From assembly GCA_002305315.1 (NCBI GenBank), contig DBQQ01000032.1, positions 391-40,775 on the forward strand: 40,385 nucleotides of DNA, given 5' to 3'. The position numbers and the translations under genes were made by a program. The stretch comes from Clostridiales bacterium UBA1390. Lineage in GTDB: Bacteria; Bacillota; Clostridia; Lachnospirales; Bianqueaceae. This document shows, piece by piece, positions 1 to 7,095 of this stretch (its first letter is position 1; every line of letters begins with the position of its first letter). The notes under the pieces were generated by a model. That model was not told the origin of the DNA. It made no database searches and was given only the letters and a program-made list of their open reading frames with translations.

Positions 1-276
1 CACCGACGGGCTGACGGTGAGCAGGGTGTTGTGTACATGCACGATATCGATGTGGTGCCGACGGATGAGGGCCCGCACCTCCCGCCAGGTTTTCCAGCTG
101 AACACCGCTTGCAGGCCCATGGCCAGGGCCCCACCCTCGTTGGTGCGCTCATAGGTGAACACCTGATGGCCGTGGCGTTCCAGCATGGCCTTCTCGTCCG
201 CAAAGACGGCGTCCTCGCCCCCGGCCAGGCGGTAATGGCAGTGGACCAGCAGGATGTTGTATCTGTTTTTTTCCAC
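1..276 (-). CDS. Glycosyltransferase family 4, N-terminal part (cut by window edge)
   Basis: Read on the minus strand from a GTG at 276 the frame stays open to the window edge, giving 92 residues. The start is supported by GGAGGG six bases upstream. The protein begins VEKNRYNILLVHCHYRLAGG, followed by EDAVFADEK and later GHQVFTYER and DIVHVHN. This is the usual N-terminal Rossmann half of GT-B family-4 glycosyltransferases, in which a Gly-Gly-Glu-Asp stretch follows the first beta strand. The sugar-nucleotide binding half lies outside the window, so donor and acceptor cannot be read. Such enzymes usually build capsule, exopolysaccharide or glycolipid at the cytoplasmic face. Codons are strongly G/C-ending, unlike genes further right. 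Confidence 0.8.
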   Translation of the reverse strand, partial: MEKNRYNILLVHCHYRLAGGEDAVFADEKAMLERHGHQVFTYERTNEGGALAMGLQAVFSWKTWREVRALIRRHHIDIVHVHNTLLTVSPSV

Positions 277-314
277 CGTCAACCCTCCAACCCGTATATT
301 TCGGCATTTTACCT

Positions 315-320
315 ATTATA
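315..320 (-). promoter_or_regulatory. Possible -10 box for the glycosyltransferase
   Basis: The minus strand reads TATAAT here, about 40 bases ahead of the GTG at 276. No good -35 match lies 17 bases further upstream, so this is only a candidate. Confidence 0.35.
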
Positions 321-372
321 CCCCGTACAGTGATAAAAAGAAAGAGACAGGGCGGATTTTGCCTTTCGCCGG

Positions 373-402
373 TTGACATGCAAGGTGTTTGCCCCATATA
401 AT
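373..402 (+). promoter_or_regulatory. Consensus promoter for the tandem GNAT gene
   Basis: TTGACA at 373-378 and TATAAT at 397-402 are separated by 18 bases. Transcription would begin near 409. This rules out upstream in-frame starts and supports the ATG at 436. Confidence 0.75.
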
Positions 403-435
403 GCAGACATTCCCTATATTGAAAGGAGGTCTCTG

Positions 436-1428
436 ATGCAGGAGCTGTTCTTTCGCTCCGCCGGGGAACGGGATATTCCGGCGCTGGCGAGCATCTACAA
501 TTCAAACCCCGCCTTTCTGCGGGCACACCTGGGTGTGGACCGGGTGACGGAAGACTTTCTCCGCAGCGAGCTGGCAGAAATGGGGCGGACAGGCTTTCTG
601 AGCCGCCTTATCGTCACGGAAGATGGACGCCCGGTAGGACTTTCGGATTATCGCCCCGGGGACACCTGTTATCTTTCGCTGCTCATGCTGGACTCCAACT
701 GGCAAGGCCGAGGGCTGGGCCGTCGGTGTTACACCATACTGGAGCGGGAACTGGTAACACGAGGTTGTCGGGCAGTGCGGTTGGACGCCGTGAAGGGAAA
801 ACACTCCCCCGCTCCTTTCTGGGAAAAGCTGGGCTTTTCCGGGCAGGAAGTCGTTCCGCTGACTTGGGGCGGCAAGACCTCTCCCGCCCTGGTGATGTAT
901 AAAAGCCTGCCGGCGTCGTCCCTGCAACTGATCCGGATGGAGGAACGCTATCGCCCCCTGGCGGAAGAACTGATGGCCGAGTGGACCACCGCCGGGGAGA
1001 AGATCATCCCCTATGCCATCCGCAAAACCGATTACCGGGACTTTTCTGCCTTGCTGGACAGCCTGGAGATGCACGAGCCCTGCCCGGAAGGACTGGTACC
1101 GGATTCCACCTATTTCTGTCTGGACGTAGAGCGGAACAAGCTGGTGGGGGCGGTGAACATCCGCCACCGGCTGAACGAAAGGCTGCTGCTGGATGGCGGG
1201 CACATCGGGGACGGGGTGCGGCCGTCGGAGCGGGGCAAGGGCATCGGTACCCGGATGGTGGGGCTGGCGCTGAAAAAGTGCCGGGACCTGGGCCTGGACC
1301 GGGTTCTGATGGTCTGCGACAAGGAGAATGTCGCTTCGGCCAGAACCATTCTGCGCAACGGCGGCGTGTTGGAAAACGAAGTGGTGGTGGACGGCGTAGT
1401 GGAACAGCGCTACTGGATCCAGCTGTAA
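436..1428 (+). CDS. Tandem GNAT-family N-acetyltransferase
   Basis: The 330-residue protein starts at an ATG with AAAGGAGGT six bases upstream. It contains two acetyl-CoA-dependent GNAT domains in a row. The first (about residues 5-155) carries the motif-A stretch WQGRGLGRR, and its C-terminal part has APFWEKLGF. The second (about 165-330) carries ERGKGIGTRM and the late motif NVASARTILRNGG, resembling the predicted acetyltransferases of COG3981. The two halves are only distantly alike, so this is a fusion rather than a recent duplication. The substrate cannot be predicted. It has its own consensus promoter and ends at a bidirectional terminator, so it is probably monocistronic. Base composition is GC-rich like the neighbouring glycosyltransferase gene and unlike what follows. 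Confidence 0.85.
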   Translation: MQELFFRSAGERDIPALASIYNSNPAFLRAHLGVDRVTEDFLRSELAEMGRTGFLSRLIVTEDGRPVGLSDYRPGDTCYLSLLMLDSNWQGRGLGRRCYTILERELVTRGCRAVRLDAVKGKHSPAPFWEKLGFSGQEVVPLTWGGKTSPALVMYKSLPASSLQLIRMEERYRPLAEELMAEWTTAGEKIIPYAIRKTDYRDFSALLDSLEMHEPCPEGLVPDSTYFCLDVERNKLVGAVNIRHRLNERLLLDGGHIGDGVRPSERGKGIGTRMVGLALKKCRDLGLDRVLMVCDKENVASARTILRNGGVLENEVVVDGVVEQRYWIQL

Positions 1429-1442
1429 GATAAATGCAAAAA

Positions 1443-1478
1443 GCCCCGCCTGCCTTTTGGGCAGACGGGGCATTTTTT
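1443..1478 (+). terminator. Bidirectional intrinsic terminator
   Basis: GCCCCG-C-CTGCC pairs with GGCAG-A-CGGGGC around a short T-rich loop, with one mismatch. T runs lie on both sides, so it can end the GNAT gene (plus) and the GGGtGRT gene (minus). Confidence 0.9.
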
Positions 1479-1501
1479 GTTATGTCAGAGCGACGGAAAG
1501 A

Positions 1502-2500
1502 TTATTCCGCAACCTGAGAAGCCGCAACAGCGCAGGCGACGGTCATGCCGACCATCGGGTTGTTGCCGGCGCCGATCAGGCCCATCATCTCCACGTGAGC
1601 GGGCACGCTGGAGGATCCGGCGAACTGAGCGTCACCGTGCATACGGCCCATGGAGTCGGTCAAGCCATAGGAAGCAGGACCTGCGCCCATGTTATCCGGA
1701 TGCAGGGTACGTCCTGTACCACCGCCGGATGCGACGGAGAAGTACTTCTTACCATTCTCCTGTGCCCACTTCTTGTAGGTGCCGGCAACCAGATGCTGGA
1801 AACGAGTCGGGTTGGTGGAGTTACCGGTGATGGAGACATCTACGCCTTCCAGCGCCATGATAGCAACACCCTCACGCACATCGTCCGCACCATAGCAACG
1901 AACCTTAGCCCGCTCTCCATTGGAGTAAGCGTGCTGATCTACGACCTTTACCTCGCCGGTATAGTAGTCAAACTCTGTCTCGCAGTAGGTAAAACCATTG
2001 ATACGAGAAATAATATAGGCAGCGTCCTTACCCAAGCCGTTCAGGATAACCTGCAGAGGCTCCTTACGAACCTTGTTCGCGGTCTTAGCAATACCGATAG
2101 CACCTTCAGCAGCAGCGAAGGACTCGTGTCCAGCCAGGAAGCAGAAGCACTTGGTCTCTTCGCGAAGCAGCATGGCACCCAGATTGCCATGACCCAGACC
2201 TACCTTACGATCCTCGGCTACAGAACCGGGGACGCAGAATGCCTGCAGGCCCAAACCGATCTGCTCTGCAGCATCGGCAGCATTTTTTGCACCATTCTTG
2301 ATTGCGATTGCGCAGCCCAGAGTATAGGCCCAAACTGCGTTATCAAAGGCGATGGGCTGTACACCCTTTACGATGGACTCCACATCGACGCCCTTAGAAA
2401 GACATAAATCACGAGCCTCTTCCAAAGAGGAGAAACCGTACTTAGCAAGCTCCTTTTCCAGCTTGTCTTTTCTTCTGTCGTAACCTTCAAACTGTACCAT
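1502..2500 (-). CDS. GGGtGRT family protein
   Basis: The 332-residue soluble protein has no signal peptide. Residues 259-265 read GGGTGRT, the stretch that names this conserved family of unknown function, and the flanking region is glycine-rich (GLGHGNLGAM near 101-110, MGLIGAGNNPMVGMT near 306-320). Several cysteines (for example 33, 63, 89, 118, 120, 173, 202) could be metal ligands, which is an inference. The ATG at 2500 has a GGGGGG-type ribosome site and lies 17 bases after the stop of the NifU-like gene, so the two form an operon ending at the terminator near 1443. The partnership suggests a role in Fe-S or redox metabolism, but no reaction is known to me. Confidence 0.85.
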   Translation of the reverse strand: MVQFEGYDRRKDKLEKELAKYGFSSLEEARDLCLSKGVDVESIVKGVQPIAFDNAVWAYTLGCAIAIKNGAKNAADAAEQIGLGLQAFCVPGSVAEDRKVGLGHGNLGAMLLREETKCFCFLAGHESFAAAEGAIGIAKTANKVRKEPLQVILNGLGKDAAYIISRINGFTYCETEFDYYTGEVKVVDQHAYSNGERAKVRCYGADDVREGVAIMALEGVDVSITGNSTNPTRFQHLVAGTYKKWAQENGKKYFSVASGGGTGRTLHPDNMGAGPASYGLTDSMGRMHGDAQFAGSSSVPAHVEMMGLIGAGNNPMVGMTVACAVAASQVAE

Positions 2501-2517
2501 TGCGTCGTCCCCCCTTC

Positions 2518-3210
2518 TTACTCATTCCGCGGATCAATGTATTTTACCGCTTCGTCATACCGGCCATAGGTGCCGATATTCTTCTCATACGCTTCCTTCG
2601 GGTCAGTGCCCTTGCGGATTGCATCCATCATCTTGCCCAGGTGAACGAACTTATAACCGATGACTTCGTCGTTCTCATCTACGGCGATATTCAGGACGTA
2701 TCCCTCTGCCATTTCCAGATAACGAACACCCTTCAGACGAGTACCAAACATAGTACCTACCTGAGAACGCAGGCCCTTGCCCAGATCCTCCAAAGAGGCA
2801 CCCACGGGCAGTCCGCCCTCGGAGAAAGCGGTCTGAGTACGTCCATAGGCCAACTGCTTGAAGATCTCGCGCATGGCTACGTTGATCGCGTCACACACCA
2901 GATCAGTATTCAGAGCTTCCAGGATGGTCTTGCCCTGCAGAATCTCGGCTGCCATAGCGGCGGAATGGGTCATACCGGAACATCCCAGCGTCTCCACTAG
3001 AGCCTCCTCGATGATACCATTCTTAACATTCAGAGTCAGCTTGCATGCACCCTGCTGCGGTGCGCACCAGCCCACTCCATGAGACAGACCGGAAATATCG
3101 CTGATCTCTTTGCTGCGTACCCATTTTCCCTCTTCAGGAATTGGCGCCGGACCATGCTTAGGGCCCTTGGCGACAGTACACATCTGTTCTACTTCATGCG
3201 TGTAGTTCAT
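2518..3210 (-). CDS. NifU/IscU N-terminal-like iron-sulfur scaffold protein
   Basis: This 230-residue protein is the first gene of the pair with GGGtGRT. Residues 56-105 match the IscU/NifU scaffold fold: GACKLTLNVKNG, then VETLGCSGMTHSAAMAAEIL, then GKTILEAL. Cys56 and Cys77 sit where IscU has its first two cluster ligands. Cys49 and Cys106 are further candidates, although the His-Cys pair of classical IscU is not obvious. A C-terminal region of about 100 residues is not part of the standard fold. The start ATG at 3210 has GGAAGGAG upstream and a clear promoter 43 bases ahead. No cysteine desulfurase is nearby, so it may serve a dedicated partner rather than general cluster assembly. Confidence 0.8.
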   Translation of the reverse strand: MNYTHEVEQMCTVAKGPKHGPAPIPEEGKWVRSKEISDISGLSHGVGWCAPQQGACKLTLNVKNGIIEEALVETLGCSGMTHSAAMAAEILQGKTILEALNTDLVCDAINVAMREIFKQLAYGRTQTAFSEGGLPVGASLEDLGKGLRSQVGTMFGTRLKGVRYLEMAEGYVLNIAVDENDEVIGYKFVHLGKMMDAIRKGTDPKEAYEKNIGTYGRYDEAVKYIDPRNE

Positions 3211-3259
3211 AAGTGAATCGCTCCTTCCAAAAAATCAGTATTCATGCATACCAATTTTT

Positions 3260-3288
3260 ATTATACTCGATTGAGGGGAACAGAGCAA
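3260..3288 (-). promoter_or_regulatory. Promoter of the NifU-like/GGGtGRT operon
   Basis: On the minus strand TTGCTC (3283-3288) and TATAAT (3260-3265) are 17 bases apart. The expected start is near 3253, about 43 bases before the ATG. Confidence 0.75.
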
Positions 3289-3324
3289 GAGAAAAATCGA
3301 AAAAAGACAAGAAAAGAAAAGATA

Positions 3325-3354
3325 TTGCACTTGGAGTCGAAAAGGGTGTATACT
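3325..3354 (+). promoter_or_regulatory. Promoter of the MATE exporter gene
   Basis: TTGCAC (3325-3330) and TATACT (3349-3354) are 18 bases apart, placing the transcript start near 3361. That is downstream of the in-frame ATG at 3357, so translation must begin at the TTG at 3384. Confidence 0.65.
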
Positions 3355-3383
3355 ATATGAAAATACCAAAAAGGAGGATTCCA

Positions 3384-4757
3384 TTGGAAAATAAAAATGA
3401 TTTCAGCAAAGGCAGTGTTACGGGCAATATTCTGCGCCTGGCCGGTCCTATGACGCTGGCACAGCTGATCAATCTGTTATACAATATCATTGATCGTATG
3501 TATATCGGGCATCTGCCGGAAAATTCCACCACGGCGCTGACGGGGCTTGGTCTGACTTTTCCGATCATTGCCATGGTGACAGCATTTTCCAATTTGTTTA
3601 GCACAGGAGGCGCGCCACTTTTTTCCATTGCCAGAGGTGGAGGCGATGAGGAGCGGGCTGAAAAACTGATGGGAACGTCCTTTACCATGTTGGTGGTGAG
3701 TGGCTTGGTGCTGACGGTATTGGGGCTGTTTTTCAAGAAACCGATTCTATATCTGTTCGGCGCGAGCGACGACACGTTTCCGTATGCCGACCAATATCTG
3801 TCGATCTATCTTCTGGGTAGTGTATTTGTGATGGTTAGCCTGGGCATGAACAGTTTTATCAATGCACAGGGCTTTGCCCGTAAGGGGATGCTGACTGTGT
3901 TGATTGGAGCCATCCTCAATATCGTGCTTGATCCTATTTTTATATTTGTCTTTCATATGGGCGTACGGGGCGCAGCAATCGCTACGGTGATTTCACAGGG
4001 AGTTTCAGCACTATGGGTGCTCAAAGTGTTAGCTGGGAAAAAAGCCATTATTCCATTGCGGATTCGGAGCCTGGGGGTTCGATGGAAGATGCTGAAGGAA
4101 ATCATGGCGCTGGGCACGTCCGGTTTTGTGATGGCTGTCACGAACAGTGGCGTCCAGGTAGTTTGCAATGCGACGCTGCATCAGTTTGGCGGGGATATCT
4201 ACGTAGGAGTCATGACGGTGCTGAATTCTATTCGCGAAGTCGTCACGATGCCGGTTTCGGGAGTCACGAACGCGGCCCAGCCCGTGTTGGGATATAACTA
4301 TGGGGCGAATGAATATGGAAGAGTTCGTCAGGGAATTCGATTCATGTCTGTCCTCTGTATCGTATATACCACATTGCTCTGGATTATTTTGATGATTTTC
4401 CCAGAATTCTTTATCCACATTTTCAATAGCGAGGCACAGCTCCTGGAGCTGGGAGTGCCTGCGCTCTATGTTTATTTCTTCGGCTTTTTCATGATGTCGT
4501 TGCAGTTCTCCGGGCAGTCAGCCTTTGTGGCACTGGGACGTTCTCGAAATGCGGTATTCTTCTCGATTTTTCGGAAGGTCATCATTGTGATTCCCTTGAC
4601 GCTTTTGCTGCCGCGTATCCCTGCTTTGGGAGTCATGGGCGTATTCCTGGCCGAGCCCATTTCTAACTTTATCGGAGGCGCTGCGTGTTTCGGCACGATG
4701 ATGCATACGGTCTGGCGAGAGATGAAACGGAAGGAACAAGGCAACGGAAACGAATGA
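3384..4757 (+). CDS. MATE family multidrug/metabolite exporter
   Basis: This is a 457-residue polytopic membrane protein with about twelve hydrophobic segments. It shows the family's NILRLAGPMTLAQLINLLYN first helix, then IIDRMYIGHL and the mid-protein GFARKGMLTVLIGAILNIVLDPIF stretch corresponding to the second repeat boundary. MATE proteins export drugs or metabolites in exchange for Na+ or H+. The start chosen is TTG at 3384 because AAGGAGG lies six bases upstream and the promoter's predicted start lies between it and the earlier in-frame ATG. The length then matches the family (about 450). The substrate is unknown. The gene stands alone between a divergent operon and a terminator-like hairpin. 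Confidence 0.9.
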   Translation: MENKNDFSKGSVTGNILRLAGPMTLAQLINLLYNIIDRMYIGHLPENSTTALTGLGLTFPIIAMVTAFSNLFSTGGAPLFSIARGGGDEERAEKLMGTSFTMLVVSGLVLTVLGLFFKKPILYLFGASDDTFPYADQYLSIYLLGSVFVMVSLGMNSFINAQGFARKGMLTVLIGAILNIVLDPIFIFVFHMGVRGAAIATVISQGVSALWVLKVLAGKKAIIPLRIRSLGVRWKMLKEIMALGTSGFVMAVTNSGVQVVCNATLHQFGGDIYVGVMTVLNSIREVVTMPVSGVTNAAQPVLGYNYGANEYGRVRQGIRFMSVLCIVYTTLLWIILMIFPEFFIHIFNSEAQLLELGVPALYVYFFGFFMMSLQFSGQSAFVALGRSRNAVFFSIFRKVIIVIPLTLLLPRIPALGVMGVFLAEPISNFIGGAACFGTMMHTVWREMKRKEQGNGNE

Positions 4758-4765
4758 GGAAGAGA

Positions 4766-4780
4766 GGGGATTTTCTCATT
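4766..4780 (+). repeat. Copy 1 of a recurring 3' intergenic motif
   Basis: GGGGATTTTCTCATT starts eight bases after the MATE stop codon. It is flanked by short complementary arms (AGAGA and TCTCT). See the copies at 17589 and 40334. Confidence 0.4.
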
Positions 4781-4819
4781 GCTTCTCTATCGAAAATGGT
4801 ACATTGTATGAAAACTAAT

Positions 4820-4847
4820 GGGAGTGTCAAATTACCTTGACACTCCC
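4820..4847. terminator. Perfect 11-bp hairpin between convergent genes
   Basis: GGGAGTGTCAA pairs exactly with TTGACACTCCC around a six-base loop, between the MATE gene (plus) and the beta-propeller gene (minus). T-rich but interrupted sequence follows on the plus strand, so it is probably a shared terminator. Confidence 0.7.
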
Positions 4848-4856
4848 TTGTATTGA

Positions 4857-6863
4857 TTATTTTACATCCACCCAACGAGGCCAGGAGAATTCGCCGCGAT
4901 AGTTGGAGGCATTGTTATGAGGATATTTCAACGGAGCATTGATCTTGTCGCCGGGGAATGGGGTATCCTGCGTGTAGATCCACATCTCCTTCGCATCCCA
5001 TACGACGACCTCGTCGCGTGCGTCACCGAAGAGGTCCAGCACTTCGACACACTGCGTAGGATGTCCATCTTCGGGGAAGGGTACCACCTGGCGGCCCCAT
5101 CCATCAATCATGCCGCCTTTCTCGCAGTCCGCGTTCAGCAGGATCAGATCCTTGCCGTCTCCGGTCCAATTGACCGGGATGATGACATTGCCGTTCGTAC
5201 CGGGTTCGTCGCTATAAAGCACATTTCCGTGGCCATCATAGAGCAGTACGATGCCCTGGCTGCCCCAGAATGTGGTGACGGCCGTCTCGTATCCCGGCAG
5301 ATCAGGACGGTAATTCGCGGTACTGATGCGCTGTGCGTGGCAGATCAGCTTACGAACCAGAACATTGCCGTCGAAGTCAAGGATCATGAAACCTTCTTCT
5401 CCACTGACAATTCCGATATAATCCTTGTCGGAATCCGGAATGAGCTTGCCGATGATGATCTCGTCCGTATGATCCTTAGCGGGCAGCGTCCAAAGTTTTT
5501 TACCGTTAGAATCCACCATGTTATATCCGACGAACATCTCGTCCTTGCCGTCTCCGTTCAGATCGGCGGTGTAGGGGAAGTGTCCGGTGATCCCGTCATG
5601 ATAATGCCACAGAAGCTCCAGTTTATTATTATAAGCCCACAGACGGCTGTATCGATCCTTGATCAGGATATCCGTACCCACGGGGTTCCCGGAGAAATTG
5701 CAGATACGAACAGCATCGATATTGACGCGATCGAAGGCGTACTGTCCATAAGGAACGCCGCTGTAAAGAGTCTCCAGCGGAGAATCTGAGATGGGTACAG
5801 GAATGCTGGCCAGTTCACGTCCGGTAGTGCCTTCCAGAATGCGCAGTTTGAAATCCATCACGGTCACGACTTCATTCTTGCCGTCCCCATTGATATCGGT
5901 GATCTGGAAAGGAAGATCTGCCGTCAGATCCGTATGCCAAGAATCCGGGCAGGGCTCGCCGATCTGCCAGAGTACCTTGCCGGAAAGATCGAAAGCGGTC
6001 ATGCAGCTGATGTCTGCGTAACGATCGCTCAGTACCCGCTTATGGTGCTGGCAGATAATCATATCCAGCGTTCCGTCTCCTGTCAGATCACCAAAGCGCA
6101 GGTGTCGTCCTGCTCCAAAGTTTTGCAGGCTGATCCGTCGATCCAGCTTCATCTTGGGGTATAATGCGCGCTGTGCTGCTAGATCAGCGGCCATCTCCGC
6201 CTTGACTGCCGCATATTCTTTCTGATCCTGGGCATACATGGAGATTTCAATATCCGTATACTGTACCGGTACGGTTGCCATCAGCGCGATGCGGCCTGCG
6301 GCATAGCGATCGCACCTTGCCTGCAAGGTCACACCGTCGATTTCGGCGGTGTATGTATCGCCATCTACAGAAAGCCTTACTTCATAGGGAACATCAAACT
6401 CGGGTGTGTACTCTTTCTCCGCGAGTACTACATACTCTTCCTGATCCCGCATGGCCCACTGCAGTTTTCCGCCATTGTGACAGAAAAGAACAAAGCAGCG
6501 GCTGTTCTGGTACCGCAGGCAGATGCCCGCTAATCCATGTGTATTGAGGAAAAGCATCTTGGCATCCACCTCGTAGTTCTTCCACTGACGGTCTCCGGTT
6601 ACGAGTGTACTCCAGGGACGCCAAGGATCCTGTACCAAAGGTTTTACCATCTGATTTTCCATCCAATGTTTTCCTGCGCGGGGGGCAACGGACCAGAAGG
6701 GTCCTTTCCAACTATAATCGGCCATGGGACAATACCAATTGCCCTGATAGCCTGTAGGAGGATCATAATGATATTCTCCCATAGCCGAATGATTCGGATC
6801 AAAGGGGAAGCCCCCCAGGGAGAAATCGCTGAAATCCTCTTTTTGCATCAATACATCACGCAT
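4857..6863 (-). CDS. Cytoplasmic beta-propeller (FG-GAP-like) protein, candidate glycan lyase
   Basis: The protein has 668 residues and no signal peptide. Residues about 85-210 look like a concanavalin/LamG-type jelly roll (WKNYEVDAKMLF, GLAGICLRY, YEVRLSVDGDTYTAEIDGV). From about 240 on, repeated calcium-loop motifs mark propeller blades: DLTGDGTLD (259), DINGDGKNE (323), DLNGDGKDE (434), NWTGDGKD (565) and the decayed DLFGDARDE (610). Such blades occur in rhamnogalacturonan lyases (PL11-like) and related rhamnose-active families, but I cannot place it in one. The ATG at 6863 has AGGAGGT six bases upstream. It is divergent from a GH31 xylosidase gene, and a GH78 rhamnosidase lies near the other end of the window. 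A role in degrading imported oligosaccharides is inferred. Confidence 0.65.
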   Translation of the reverse strand: MRDVLMQKEDFSDFSLGGFPFDPNHSAMGEYHYDPPTGYQGNWYCPMADYSWKGPFWSVAPRAGKHWMENQMVKPLVQDPWRPWSTLVTGDRQWKNYEVDAKMLFLNTHGLAGICLRYQNSRCFVLFCHNGGKLQWAMRDQEEYVVLAEKEYTPEFDVPYEVRLSVDGDTYTAEIDGVTLQARCDRYAAGRIALMATVPVQYTDIEISMYAQDQKEYAAVKAEMAADLAAQRALYPKMKLDRRISLQNFGAGRHLRFGDLTGDGTLDMIICQHHKRVLSDRYADISCMTAFDLSGKVLWQIGEPCPDSWHTDLTADLPFQITDINGDGKNEVVTVMDFKLRILEGTTGRELASIPVPISDSPLETLYSGVPYGQYAFDRVNIDAVRICNFSGNPVGTDILIKDRYSRLWAYNNKLELLWHYHDGITGHFPYTADLNGDGKDEMFVGYNMVDSNGKKLWTLPAKDHTDEIIIGKLIPDSDKDYIGIVSGEEGFMILDFDGNVLVRKLICHAQRISTANYRPDLPGYETAVTTFWGSQGIVLLYDGHGNVLYSDEPGTNGNVIIPVNWTGDGKDLILLNADCEKGGMIDGWGRQVVPFPEDGHPTQCVEVLDLFGDARDEVVVWDAKEMWIYTQDTPFPGDKINAPLKYPHNNASNYRGEFSWPRWVDVK

Positions 6864-6892
6864 AAAGCCACCTCCTAAATGAATATGCCCCT

Positions 6893-6901
6893 ATTATAGC
6901 A
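6893..6901 (-). promoter_or_regulatory. Extended -10 promoter of the beta-propeller gene
   Basis: The minus strand reads TGCTATAAT, an extended -10 box, about 30 bases before the start codon. The -35 region is weak. Confidence 0.6.
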
Positions 6902-6960
6902 CAAAGTATTCGGGAATGCGAGAGAATTTTCGGGCGGATCTGGAAAGAAAGGGGGGATTG

Positions 6961-6969
6961 TGGTATAAT
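6961..6969 (+). promoter_or_regulatory. Extended -10 promoter of the GH31-truA operon
   Basis: TGGTATAAT is an extended -10 box with no clear -35. The predicted start is near 6976, giving a leader of about 120 bases before the GH31 ATG. Confidence 0.6.
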
Positions 6970-7041
6970 GGGCGCAGCATAACAATGTTCCAAATCGCGG
7001 CGATTGAGCTGCGCCCTGAGATGTCCGCCAATGGACTCGGG
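6970..7041 (+). promoter_or_regulatory. Inverted repeats in the GH31 leader
   Basis: GGGCGCAG (6970-6977) pairs perfectly with CTGCGCCC (7009-7016). It encloses a small hairpin AATCG-CGG-CGATT (6993-7005). A second stem follows, CCTGA/TCGGG plus GTCC/GGAC, spanning about 7015-7041. The first arm overlaps the predicted transcript start, so this may be a DNA operator rather than an RNA structure. Confidence 0.4.
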
Positions 7042-7095
7042 ACGGGCAGCGTTGCGACGTTCGATATCGTATCAATTTGAGAAAGGATGGGTGTC

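Noticed and set aside
502..1473. Minus-strand open frame of 323 codons opposite the GNAT gene
   Set aside because: It would start inside the terminator hairpin, and the translation is unlike any protein. The plus-strand gene has promoter, ribosome site and motifs.
1457..2407. Plus-strand open frame of 316 codons opposite the GGGtGRT gene
   Set aside because: It is a mirror of the minus-strand gene, starts inside the terminator and shows no recognisable domain.
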